This document shows, one piece after another, positions 1-10,899 of a stretch of DNA of 64,000 bases. This DNA comes from Cynocephalus volans (lineage: Eukaryota; Chordata; Mammalia; Dermoptera; Cynocephalidae): assembly GCF_027409185.1 (NCBI RefSeq), contig NC_084474.1, positions 24,023,382 to 24,087,381 on the forward strand. The letters run 5' to 3'. The translations under genes and the position numbers were made by a program. How positions within the stretch are numbered: position 1 is the first letter of the stretch; each line of letters opens with the position of its first letter. Under the pieces are notes generated by a model that ran no database searches, was not told the origin of the DNA, and worked only from the letters and a program-made list of their open reading frames with translations.

Positions 1-244
1 AATCTCAAAAGTACATTCAAACAGAAATAGGCAAATTTTTTCTGTAAAGGGGAACATGGCAACTATTTTTTGTTTTGTGGACCATACAGTCTCTATTACA
101 ACTATTAACAACTCTGCCACTGTAGTGTGAAAGCAGCCATAGACAATGAATGTGTAACATGAATGTAGCTGTGTTCCGATAAAAATCTATATACAACAGG
201 CAGCAGAACTGATATGGCTCATAGGCCCTAGTTTGCTAACTGCC

Positions 245-993
245 ATGCTAAGTCAAAGAAGCCAGACACAAAAGATTACACTATATGATTCCATTTATAT
301 TATAATATGAAAAAGGCAATTATTTAAAGACAGAAATCAAATCAGTGGTTGCCAGGACCTAGGGACAAAGGGAAAGAGGTTGACTACAAAGAGGCATGAG
401 GCAACTTTTTGGAGTAATGGAAAGAAAATTCTATATTTTCACTGTGATGGTGGTGGTTACATGACTGTATATATTTGCCAAAATTCACAATCTGTATACA
501 AAATTCATATACCTCTTGCTGTGGGTTAAATGTGTCCCTCAAAAGTTCACGTGTTGGAGACTTGATCCCCATTATAACAGTGTTAAGAGAGTGGGAAATC
601 CAATTATGATATTTGAAAGGCTATCCAATTATGACCTTTGAGAGGTGATTGGATGGTGAGGACTCTGTCCTCATGAACAGATTAGTCTGTTAATGGTTTA
701 GTGGATTATCATGGATGCATGGCAGGGGCTTTATAAGTAGAGCACATGAAAGAGGTCTTGCCATCCTCGCCATGTGATTGGCTGCATCACGATGGGACCA
801 TCCAGAAGAAGGCCCACACCAGATGCTGGACTTCCCAGCATCCAAAACTGTAAGAAATAAATTTTGTTTTTTTATAGATTACCCAGTTTCAGGTAGTTTA
901 TCATAAGCAATAGAAACAGACTAATACACCTGTATACTTAAAAAGGGTGAATTTTACTATATGTAAGTTATGCCTCAATAATACTTAATAATA
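245..993 (+). mobile_element. Old L1 (L1M-type) 3' end, split by an LTR
   Basis: The two halves 245-516 and 929-993 read continuously as an ancient L1 3' region. Recognisable parts are the block ending cagtggttgccaggacct, a run describing a tgatggtggtggttac segment, and the terminal ctgtatacttaaaaagg and gcctcaataat. The interruption is the LTR at 517-928. Exact subfamily not determined. Confidence 0.7.
517..928 (+). mobile_element. ERVL-MaLR solo LTR (MST/MLT-like)
   Basis: Starts TGCTGTGGGTTAAATGTGTC and ends near agactaataca. In between are hallmark MaLR segments: ttcacgtgttggagacttga, a ctcatgaacagattag block, cgccatgtgattgg, and aataaa followed by the tagattacccagtttcaggt end. About 410 bp, close to an MST LTR. 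Non-coding. It interrupts an older L1. Confidence 0.8.
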
Positions 994-2093
994 TTTTAAT
1001 ATTTTTAGGGGAGGAGAGGCATTCTTTGGTCCCTGATTCAAATAAACCAAGAGAAGAACACATTTTTTGAGACAATCAAATACCAAGGAAATTTAAACAC
1101 TAACTAGATATTTGGTGATATTAAAAAATCATTGTTCATATTTTTTAGGTATGATAATGGGATTGTGGTTATTTTTCAAGAAGAAAAAAGAGAGCCCTTA
1201 GCTTCAGAGATATATACTGAAGTACTTACAGATGAAATCATATTATGTGTGAGATTTACTTTAAAATAGTCCAGTTGAGAAGAGGGTAGAGATGTACTGA
1301 TAATTGTTGGAGCTCGTTGGTGGGTAAATGGGAGTTCATTATATTACTTTCGCTACTTTTGTACATGTTTGAACATTTCTACAACAGCCAAGTTGGAGGG
1401 GTTTGTTTAAGAAGGAAAAAAAATGTGTGAGGAAGAGATGAAACCACAAAATAGAGATTATGCACTTAATGTCTACGTAGGCTAGGTAGGTAAAATAGTG
1501 ACATAAACCAGAGTGATGAGTCTGGGACCAAAAGCACTCAAGACATCTTTTAAAAAACATGTGCGCTCCAAACATATGTGCTGGCAACCTCTCTCTTAAG
1601 ACCTTAAAACTCTGAGGATACAGTTATACATTTGCACACAAGTGTTTATATCTTTACAAACAATGCACACACAATGTAAAAGAAGTTAAATGTAAAATGA
1701 GCTGTTCCCTAAAATCTAGAAAGCAATGAGGTATATACTAATCGTAGTCAAAACACACAACAAAAATACCATATTATCTGGTTCTGGATAGTCACTAGCA
1801 TTGTGACCAAATCTGCTTTCACAATCTGTCTTTAGTTGTTAAGAATCATATACATAACTTAATTGAGAAAATAGGAGCAAAAAAGTGATAGGAGATTTTT
1901 AGTAATATAATAGCAGAAAACATATCTGACCATCAGAATAACAATTTATTTTAACTAGGCAGACTACTAAAGAAGATTATATACCTAAAATTAACTTTGG
2001 AAATATTTTTAATACAATATTATCTGAACTTTCTATTTTATAACAGCTTGAGTGGAGATATTATCCAAGAATAAAATCAGAAATTAACCATAC

Positions 2094-2180
2094 CCATGGT
2101 TTTCTTCATAATATTGTAGAATACGCCACCCTGCTGAAACATATGAGGAAGTCCTTTTGCATAAGACCATACATCTTCTC
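2094..2180 (-). CDS. VCPIP1: VCPIP1 coding exon 2
   Basis: An 87-bp exon read on the minus strand, bounded by an acceptor ending TTAACAG (just above 2180) and a donor GTATGG (2093-2088). It is phase 1 at both ends. Joined to exon 1 (...ATG G | GA GAA GAT...) it continues in frame as GEDVWSYAKGLPHMFQQG and then a VFYNIMKKTMG segment. This is the conserved sequence after LLATLM in mammalian VCPIP1. No stop and no frameshift. The exon lies after the UBX-like domain; its specific function is not known to me. An open frame runs through both flanking introns, but only these 87 bp match the protein. Confidence 0.95.
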
Positions 2181-3975
2181 CTGTTAAGACAAAAACAGAT
2201 GCAGTATTAGCAACAAACAAAAGAGTTCCACCCAGGGTTGCTTTAATATGGATTAGCCTAGACCAAAGATTGGAAGACAGAGCTCCTAAATGAGTGAAGC
2301 AGCCTGATATAATAACATACAGATATGATATGGAATGACGGACTGTGACACACTCAAAAATGCATGGCCTATCAAAAGGTGACACAGCCACTGTCAAGTG
2401 CTGTCTGTCATGGAAGAAAGTAGGCCCAGTATGTCAAGACCATGTGGCTTTTCAAGAGAAGCCACACATTCAAGTTTTTAATATAAATTCTCCCAATTTT
2501 TCAAAGTAGGAACTAATTCAAAAATATCTTTAAAATTGCATGAGTTAATACTGGGCATATTATACAAATATAAATTTATCTGAAGACTCAGTCCAGCTCA
2601 AAGGAAACTAGTTTGCAAACTCTGGACTAGAACAGAAAAGATTATAGAAAGATATAATTTTTTAGAATTAGAATATAAAACTGTACATTTTATATTGTTA
2701 TTAAGTAAAAATAAATGGATGGGACTAGAAAGAAAAATAAATAGACCGAAAATAAGTAATTAATTCTGTATTTTGTTGTTCTAAATTGACTTTTTTAAAA
2801 CAGAAATTTAGACGAAAAATAACATGTTGAAGAAATTCAGAATAACTTTTAAAAGACCACAAAATATCCACAAACCACCATTTCACAAAAACATTTTTTC
2901 AAAAACATCCTTTGACAGTGCCTATTTCAAAAAAAAGTTTCAAATAAAAAGTTAAGAATGATAATCACTGTTAAAGAAGTCAATTAAAGAATGGAAAAAC
3001 ATAAAAGTTGACTTTGGTTTACAGAATACGGTTTTCTGTTTGCTTTTTTATACTTTCATTATTTTCTAATCTGCTAATGTATATGTACTACTTTTATAAT
3101 TAGGAATTTTTTCAGTTAATTTTAACAAAGAAAGATTAACTTTTGTCTTTCCTACTAGAAGATTATACTGTTGGACCTGAGCTTTGAATGGCAGAGATTG
3201 ATGATGCTAATTAATCATTATGTACCTGTAATCTCTCAGAGTTCTAATCCCTTCCCACATTCATAAACAGGAATATGAATTTGTGTGGCAGTTGACTAAC
3301 AGTATACCAGTCTAAAGTATATAAATTTTAAAAGGCTTGGCACTTAAAGTTTCAGTTAACCAGAACATTTACTTTCACATAAACACTTTATTTACTAATG
3401 ATTCATATATACTAGAATGGTTAGTATAGAAGTAAGGGTAGACACACAATTTTAATCTAAAAATTTGAATATTAATAAGAGCACTCAAATACAGAAATAT
3501 TAATAACTCCTGGCAGGAACTCTGCTGAACTTATCGTTAAACTTCATTTGGATAAATTATTTCTATAGCGATAACCTTTCCTTTAGTTATTGTGAATGTT
3601 ATCTAAATGTACTTAGTATTTTCTAAAAATATTCTAAGACATAGAATAGAAGACATATCAAAAAATTACATAGTAGCACTTAATTCTTTGGTAAGAATCT
3701 AAACAGATGCCAAAATGGTGAACTCCTCAGAATTGACCACCCAAGTACTAAATAAGACAAATAACATTTCTTAGTACTTTACATACCTGACTATTCCTTA
3801 TTTAAGCAAGCAGATCACTACTCTGCTGCAGTGTTTCTCAACCTTGTTTTCATTATCTCCCCCAAGGAGCCTTTTAGACATTATTTTCCTATTCCACCCC
3901 CCCCCCATGATATTTGAATACCACAGATAATACTGCTAATCTTTTTCCACCGTTCTAAAGCAGTATGGTCCTATT

Positions 3976-4195
3976 GCTCTATTGTGTTAAGGGAAGGATA
4001 AATACCATCTAAGCCTCTGAACAGGCACTTCACATAGTTTATTTTACTCACCACAACTAAGGAAACAAGCAAGGAGCTTGCAGACAAGAACACATGCTCA
4101 GGGAGCTTGAATAACTGCCCCAACATCACACAGCTAGTAAGTGGCAGAGCAAAGATCTGAATTCTGTGTATCATTCTAAAGCTTATGCCATTTCC
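3976..4195 (-). repeat. MIR SINE fossil
   Basis: Read on the plus strand this has the reverse-complement MIR order: a ctttacatag-type core, then a degenerate gaggaaac block (aaggaaacaagc), then cacacagctagtaagtggcag and gatctgaattc. Strongly diverged. Confidence 0.65.
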
Positions 4196-4439
4196 ACTGA
4201 TACTAAACCTCTTCTAGAGGTCAAGTTACATAACAACAAATTTGATGGAACTATCCTTCATCTTTTCTTACAAACTCCTGGCATCGAGACTGGCTGGAGG
4301 AAAAAAAATAGATGAATTATTTCCTTTGGTATGCAGATATATCCACTGAAATCATGTTTGTTGGTAACAGAAACAAGGAAAGGGATTAGAGATGAGGAAG
4401 CAGGGGTTGTGACACTTTGCATAAGTCCCCCACCAATCG

Positions 4440-5055
4440 CATATGGCTCACTCTCCTCACTGCATTTCTCTCCATCCCTCCTACTATTGCCCTGGTTCAG
4501 GCCTCATCTCCTGCCTGGATTAACTGTCACTGCCTCATAACTGGTTTCCCCTTAAATCTTGTCTTCCTCAAATCCTTCCTCCATACAGCCATCGGAGTTA
4601 AACCTTTAATGGTTTCCCAAAACCATATGGCCCTGTCCAAGTTCCTTTTTCATGGCACACAAGCCACTCTAAGAGTAGGTCCTTGCCTGCCCCTCTCCTC
4701 TCACATCAGGCCTTGCCTTAATTTTTCCAAAGCAGCACCACCAAACTGCTCCAGTTCCCTAATGGCCAATAACAGTATTAGTCATATTCTTTAAAACTCA
4801 GTTTAAGTGTTACTTCCTCTAGGATTCTTCAGAGCAGTGGATAGGTAGGTACCCTTCCTTGACGCCTCTATGTATATGAATACCACAGCCCTTATCACAT
4901 TGCAGGTGAATTTAGTTTACTTTTCTGCTTCCCCTTCTAGACTAGAAGATTTTCAGATTCATGGAAAGGTCAGTGACCTATCTGACTTTCTATTCTCAGG
5001 GCCTGGCACACCGCTGAACAGACAGTAGTACTCTTAGTACTGGTAGAATGAATGT
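4440..5055 (+). repeat. L2 LINE 3' fragment
   Basis: C/T-rich L2-like text (ctgcctcataactgg, ccttcctccatacagcc, ggtttcccaa), then the L2 3' end: ccttctagactagaag, cagggcctggcacac and a tagaatgaatg end. The open frames across it (for example 4417-4794) are fortuitous. Confidence 0.65.
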
Positions 5056-6124
5056 ACAGAATGAATATTACAAATGAGGTCTTTCCCTTTAAACAATGCC
5101 TGAAGGCAGTTCAGAAGAAAATTAATTAAAGCAGCATGGCAACTGTTCTTCAATGTTACATCTATAAAAATGGTACCATCTGCTTTTTCTTCAAGAACCT
5201 AATAAAACAAAATCATAGCAAAAACAAAGGGAAAGAATTCTTTTTCTGCCATATCATTAGAAAGTAAATTCTTAGAGAATTAGAATAGTTTGGTGAAGCC
5301 TCTAGCAAACATTTTGTTAACTCATATTTTTCTATTGGCTTCCAATTAATTTTGCTTTATAATTCAACTGTTTCTTCACAGTACAACAGTAAAATACTTC
5401 CATTCTTAAATAATTTGAAGAAATAGTTCCAAATCTAAAGTAGGAATATGGGACTGTTTCTACTACAGAGAATCTCAAAGGTATTCATTTGCTGAAAGAA
5501 CTGTTGCCATCTCTCCACCCTTCCCATACATCTCTCTCATCTAAAATGTGTCCATAGTTAGTCAAAACGGCTTCTAAGGTATACCTGTTTCTCACCTTAT
5601 ACTTAGTCCCTGAAGTATATTCATCCATGCAGCTTTTAGTGTCACCATCAATATTAAAGGACACCCTTATTATACACATATGTGCACACCAACTCAGTCA
5701 GGTATAAATCTATATAGACAAGGGTACCCATACACTTAAAATCATACGCACACAGAGTCTGAAAGGATACATCCCAAGCTATTAATAATGATTTTCTCTG
5801 GGAAGTGCAAATGTTAAGGAGATCTACCATATTTTACTTTATACATACTTGAATTCCTTGAATTCTTAAAAATAATATCCTAATAATATTAAGAAAAATA
5901 AAAGGTATCAAAGTAGCTGGGCACAGAAATCAATGTTTATCTTAATCTTCAAAGTATGATTATATAAAATCACCATTTACAATTACACACTTAAGATAAA
6001 TATAAATACATGCATTATTTTTTATTCAACTTTATGACTGTTCCCTCATTACAAATATGCTAAGCATAAGTCACTAGAAGGGTGATTAGAAGGCAGATAA
6101 AGACTAATATATATAAGTACTATT

Positions 6125-6230
6125 TCTTTTTTGGGGGGAGGTGGCAGCTGGCTGGTACAACCCGAACCCTTGACCTTGGTGTTATCAACAACAAGTTGTA
6201 ACCAATTAAGCTAAACAGCCAGCCCACATG
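6125..6230 (-). mobile_element. tRNA-Ile-derived SINE monomer (CYN-like)
   Basis: Reverse-strand monomer: T-run, ggcagctggctgg, ccttgaccttggtgttat, taaccaattaagct, cagccagccc. Flanked by a perfect duplication TAAGTACTATT at 6114-6124 and 6231-6241. Confidence 0.85.
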
Positions 6231-6586
6231 TAAGTACTATTAAGTTTGAATTGTCCTTCACCCAACATTTGAAGGGAAAAAATCAAGGTGCAATAATAAT
6301 ATTCAGATCCAATGTAATCTAAAAAATAAAGATCGATCTGAGTACCAAGTGTGATTCTAGAAAATCCTAAGGCATTTACAACAACAGGTATTAAGATATT
6401 ACAAAATATTGTACAAAAATATATTTTAAAATATATTTTTCGGGCTGGCCCATGGCTCACTTGGGAGAGTGTGGTGCTGATAACACCAAGGCCACGGGTT
6501 CGGATCCCTATATAAGGATGGCCGGTTGGCTCACTTGAGAGAGCGTGGTGCTGACAACACCAAGTCAAGGTTTAAGATCCCCTTAC

Positions 6587-8427
6587 CAGGACCAGACCAC
6601 CCTCCCACAACCAGGCACACTAAGCCAGCACCTTGGGGCCCACCCAGGGACTCACGTATGGAGTCGGGGACTGGACCACCCTCCCACAACCAGGCACACT
6701 GACCCTGCGCTTTGGGGCCCCCCCAGGGACCCAGAGTATGGAGTTGGGGACCGGACCACCCGCCCACAACCAGGCACAACATGCCACCACTTCGGAGCCC
6801 ACCCGGGGAGCCGGGGCAAGGAGAAGGGGAGTGGTCCTCTCTCCCACAACCAGGCACACCACGCCAGTGCTTCAGGGCCTGCCCAGGGACCTGAGGCATG
6901 GAGAAGAGGACTGGACCTCTCTCCGACAACCAGGCACACTGCCCCAGTGCCTCAGAGCCTGCCTGGAGTCCTGAGGCATGGAGAAGGGTACTGGACCTCT
7001 TTCCCACAACCAGGCACACCAAGCCAGCACCGTGGGGCCTGCCCAGGGACCCGAGGCAAGGAGAAGGAGAATGGACCTCTCTCCCACAACCAGGAACACT
7101 GAGCCAGCACTTCAGGGCCCACCGGGGGACCTGAGGCATGGAAAAGGGGACTGGACCTCTCTCCCACAACCAGGCACACCACGCCAGCACCTTGGGCCCC
7201 GCCCAGGGACCCAGGGCATGGAGAAGGAGACCAGACCACCCTTGCACAACCAGACACACTGAGCCAGCTCCTTGGGAACCATGCAGGGACCCAGGATATG
7301 GAGTTGGGGACTGAACCACCCTCCCACAACCAAGCACAACATGCCAGCACCTCAGAGCCCACCCAGGGAGCTGGGGCATGGAGGAGACTGGACCTCTCTC
7401 CCACAACCAGGCACACTGAGCCAGCACCTTGGGGCTCACCCAGGGACCCGGGGTATGGAGTTGGGGACTGGACCTCTCTCCCACAACCAGGCACACTGCA
7501 CCAGTGCCTCAGGGCCTGCCCGGAGACCTGAGGCATGGAAAAGGGGACTGGACCTCTCTCCCACAACCAGGCATGCCACACCAGCACCTTGGGCCCTGCC
7601 CAGGGACCCAGGACATGGAGAAGGGGACCAGACCACCCTCCCACAACCAGGCACACTGAGCCTGTGCTTTGGGGCCCACCCAGGGACCCAGAGTATGGAG
7701 TCGAGGACCGGACCACCCTCCCACAGCCAGGCACAACATGCCAGCACACTGGAGCCTACCCGGGGACCTGGGGCATGGATAAGAGGACTGGACCTCTCTC
7801 CCACAACCAGGCACACCATGCCAGCACCTTGGGGCCTGCCAGGGGACCCAAGGCAAGGAGAAGGGGACCAAACACACCCCCAAACCAGGCATACCACCAG
7901 TGCCAAGGAGCATGCCAAAAACAGCACCCCCACGTGGGTGGCCCACCACAGTCACCACAATAACCATGGCTGCTGCAAAAGCAGCTAGACGGCACAGCCA
8001 CCACGCAGATGGTCTGCCAACCACTGGAGTCCATTCACATAAGAAGAGTCACTAGCAGAGACAAAGAAAAGAAGATGATGTCTCTTTCCACAAAACCCAT
8101 TTCAGAGTGACAGAAGAAGCATCTGCTCTATGATAATACTGGGGGACCTGATCACATCTCTCAGCATTGGACAGATCATCCAGGTAACAAATTAACAGAG
8201 TAAACATTATTCTTTCAGAAGGAGAGAAGAAATCTAGGCAATTAGAGGGGGGAGGGGGAAGGAATGGTGGAAGGGGAGAGGTTGGACAAGGGGCATAAAG
8301 AATAATTATGATTTATAACAATATATATGCTAGTAATACTGACTTAGTCAACATATCTCAATGTTCAACCCCAAAAGTATGTATAATTGATTTTGATTCA
8401 ATAAATAAAATAAATTATTTTTAAAAA
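6587..8427 (+). mobile_element. Composite VNTR retroelement, copy 1 (5'-truncated, expanded VNTR)
   Basis: A 1.84 kb insertion into a SINE. Target-site duplication AAGATCCCCTTAC lies at 6574-6586 and 8428-8440, both copies perfect. Order: about 16-17 units of an 80-bp VNTR (6590-7890); about 200 bp of unassigned sequence (ggagcatgccaaaaacagca, ccatggctgctgcaaaagc, ...); a short L1 ORF2-like stretch with gataatactgggggacctga at about 8130-8190; a G-rich block (8250-8290); an AT-rich end; and an A-rich tail. It has no L1 5'UTR head, so it is truncated within the VNTR relative to the copy at 8541-10200. Non-autonomous; presumably mobilised by L1 because of the duplication and A-tail. Lies antisense in VCPIP1 intron 1. 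Confidence 0.85.
6590..7890 (+). repeat. 80-bp VNTR array, 16-17 units
   Basis: The phrase cccacaaccaggcacac recurs at 6604, 6683, 6763, 6843, 6923 (c-to-g variant), 7003, 7083, 7163, 7243, 7323, 7400, 7480, 7560, 7640, 7720 and 7800. A degenerate last copy lies near 7880. Spacing is 79-80 bp except one 77-bp unit. Unit linkers fall into two types: gtatggagttgggg before gaccaccct, and ggcatggagaagggg before gacctctct. The array is much richer in G+C than the intron around it. Because 80 is not a multiple of 3 and stops are rare, long open frames appear in several frames on both strands. I treat these as non-coding. Confidence 0.95.
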
Positions 8428-8540
8428 AAGATCCCCTTACGTCATCTTTTTAAATAAATAAATAAAATACATTTTAAAGTCATACAGTTCTTTCAGGAAG
8501 AGAGAAGGTATATATATCAAAAGCAAACAGGCTTCCCGAC

Positions 8541-9511
8541 TTTGGTCAAGATGGCAGAATAGACGGTCCCCAGAGCCACTCTTTCCCACAAATCAACTAA
8601 TTTACAACTATTAAAAAGCAATGACAGCCAAGCTGGGGCCGCTAGAGCTTGGGGGAAGAGGAGGAGAGACCTATGGAGTGCATGAAGGCCAGAGAAGCCA
8701 CGATGAGAGAAAGAAAGAACCTCTCTGACCGCTTCAAGCCCCAGCCACTTCCAGGCTGGAGCTGCTAAGCACACAAAGCAGCTGGCAAAATCTGCAGCTG
8801 TGCCCTTCAGATGAAGTTGCATGGAGGCAGCAGGGGAGAAGAGGGCCTTGGTGGTTCCCAGGCAAGCAAGACCACTAATAGGGTTCCCATAGACCCACAT
8901 AGGACCAAGGAGCCACAACAACTGAAAAAAAGGAGCTACTCAGAGGCCAGTGAGTCTTTGCAATGGACCAGCATACAGCCCTTCCCATGAAAAGTGTTTG
9001 CAGCATGGGCAGTAGGGGAGATGGGCCCACCAGGAGAACACTGGGACACAGCAAGGACAGTTGATCTGCCCCCCAATCAGTAAAGGTCCACTCAGAGGAG
9101 ACTGGTCAGGAATACAGAATTGCATGGGGTGCAGTCTGATGAAAAGACTCAGGCCCAGTCCAGTGTTTCTACACAACCCAGGTGCATTGGTTTTCACTAA
9201 ACCCAGAAGTCCTATAAAGTCAACCATTAAAACCTGAGCTGCATAAAAAGCCTTCCCCAGGGAATCAAGAGCAAAACAGCCATTTAACTCAACCACAGAA
9301 CTCAAGTATTGGTCCCCACCGGAAGTTCCTCCACTTAAGAGGTAAGCAAAGGACAACAAATTAGTTCCAGCACAGAGTTTAAGTGGCGAGAACAGCAAAT
9401 AATCTAATGCAGAACTGAAAGAAAAAAGAGTACACACAACCAGACACAAAGTTTGATATTAATTAGTAAAGGTCTCATTTCACCAGAGAACACCTATAAC
9501 AGCTAGAAGGA
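8541..9511 (+). mobile_element. L1 5'UTR-derived head of composite copy 2
   Basis: Starts tttggtcaagatggcagaat, the form expected at a mammalian L1 5' end, with an AAGATGGC YY1-type site within the first 20 bases (8549-8556). The internal sequence (gagcttgggggaagaggag, ccacttaagaggtaagc, ggtctcatttcaccagag) looks like an L1 5'UTR. Having the very start of the L1 suggests the transcript began at the native L1 promoter. No ORF1 follows. The minus-strand open frames at 8517-9449 are fortuitous. Confidence 0.7.
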
Positions 9512-9543
9512 CTGGTTGTTCCCCAGTAATGGGGAACAACCAG
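9512..9543. repeat. Perfect 13-bp inverted repeat at L1/VNTR junction
   Basis: Arm CTGGTTGTTCCCC (9512-9524), loop AGTAAT, arm GGGGAACAACCAG (9531-9543). The right arm is also the start of the first VNTR unit, so the hairpin sits exactly where the L1 head meets the VNTR. Confidence 0.9.
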
Positions 9544-10899
9544 GCACACCGCCAGCACCATGGGGCCCGCCCAGGATCTGGAGGCATGGATCTGGGAACC
9601 AGACCCTCCTCCCACAACCAGGCACACCACCATCGACACCACCAACTAGGTAAGGAGCATGCCAAAAACATCACCTCCATGTGGGTGGCCCATCATAGCC
9701 ACCACAATAACCATGGCTGCTGCAAAAGCGGCTAGATGCCACAACCACCAAGCAGATGGTCTGCCAGCCACTGGAATGTACTGACACAAGGAGACTCACC
9801 AGCAGAGACCAAAGAAAAGAAGAGAATGACTCTCTCCACAAAGCTCATTCCAGAGTTACAGAAGAAGCATCTGCTCTATGATAATATTGGGGGACCTGAA
9901 CACACCTCTCAGCACTGGACAGATCATCTAGGCAACAAATCAACAGTAACCATTACTCTTTCCGAAGGAGAGAAGAAATCTAGGGTAATTAGAGGGGGGA
10001 GGGAGAGGAAGGAGGGAGGGGGGATGGGGAGAAAATGGACAAGGGGCATAAAGAATAAGTACAATTTGTAACAATATATATGCTAGTAATATGGATTTGA
10101 TCAACATATCAATGTTGAACCCCAAAAATATAATCAATTACTCAATAAAAATTTTAAAAATAAATTTTTAACCAAAAAAGGCAAAAAAAAAAAAAAAAAA
10201 AAAAGCAAACAGGCTCCCCAACTCCTGAGTGGTTGATAACCTTTGTAGTAAAGTGAGGTAAATATCACAAGTAGCCTAATTCCATTTAAGTAACTCCAAA
10301 CTGACAAATTCCATTTTTCACCTAAATCTGTCTTTACCTCTTGAGAAAAAAAAAAAACTAGAAACTTAACAAAATATAATTCTAAAAATTATTTTTTAAT
10401 TAGCCTTGTATTTATGATGGATAATGTATCACCCATTACATCTATCACATAAGAAAATACACAAATAACTGGTCTAGGAGAAATTTTAATAACATATTTT
10501 GCAAAGCCAGAGTAAGAGTCATTCAAGTCAGATATAAATAATGAAGATGACGGTCTGAAAAAAATTAAGTTCAATAACCTACAGTAGTCTGGAAAAAACA
10601 AATTAAAATTTGAACTATTACAGGTAGAACACTGTTATTCCATTTTATACTACCATCAAAAGATTCAAAATGACTAGTTCCATGAATGGTTTGTATTGAG
10701 CAAAGGATTGATGTACTTATTTACTGTTTTGTTGATATAAATAGACAAATTCTATTTAATGAATATTTTATTTAAAAACAAAAGAAAGGAAAAATAGATG
10801 TCCTTGACAGTCAGCCTATTCAATGAAGATATACAATCCGCGAAAGCTGGAGATGTGCTGGTGAAAGCTATAAAAGTATGGGATTCCATCAGTTGAGAT

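Larger units (their letters stand above)
1..2093 (-). other. VCPIP1: VCPIP1 intron 2 (partial)
   Basis: Sequence downstream of the exon 2 splice donor (GTATGG read on the minus strand, 2088-2093). It contains an old L1 3' end split by an LTR at 517-928. Nothing else is recognised between 1000 and 2080. The final VCPIP1 exon, which should encode roughly the last 290 residues, was not found here and must lie left of the window. Confidence 0.85.
6441..8466 (+). mobile_element. tRNA-Ile-derived SINE dimer, split by a composite retroelement
   Basis: The left part (6441-6586) is a two-unit SINE: cgggctggcccatggctcac with a first B box, the linker tatataaggatggccggt, then a second unit. Its 3' end resumes at 8441-8466 as gtcatcttttt and an (AAAT)n tail. 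The interruption is the VNTR element at 6587-8427, which duplicated 13 bp of the SINE. Confidence 0.8.
8541..10200 (+). mobile_element. Composite L1-VNTR retroelement, copy 2 (complete 5' end)
   Basis: A 1.66 kb insertion with a long poly(A) at 10178-10200. A roughly 22-bp duplication (aaaagcaaacaggct, then y-ccc) lies at 8519-8540 and 10201-10222, with two mismatches. Order: L1 5'UTR-like head (8541-9511); a 13-bp inverted repeat (9512-9543); only about two VNTR units (9531-9625); the same roughly 200-bp unassigned block as copy 1; an L1 ORF2-like remnant near 9880-9950 whose frame reads IILGDLNTPLST (compare the L1 endonuclease GDFNTPLS motif); and a G-rich 3'UTR-like block (9990-10030) with an AT-rich end. 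Encodes no intact L1 protein. Antisense in VCPIP1 intron 1. Confidence 0.85.

Noticed and set aside
6531-8034. Many overlapping long open frames on both strands (up to 321 codons)
   Set aside because: They follow the 80-bp VNTR. The period is not a multiple of 3 and stops are rare in the unit, so several frames stay open. The peptides are only cyclic Gly/Pro/Trp/Cys-rich repeats.
8517-9449. Minus-strand frames of 134 and 169 codons
   Set aside because: They lie antisense in an L1 5'UTR-like segment and show no domain.
9736-10071. 111-codon plus-strand frame in the composite element
   Set aside because: It crosses the unassigned block, the ORF2 scrap and the G-rich 3'UTR. No coherent protein family is seen.
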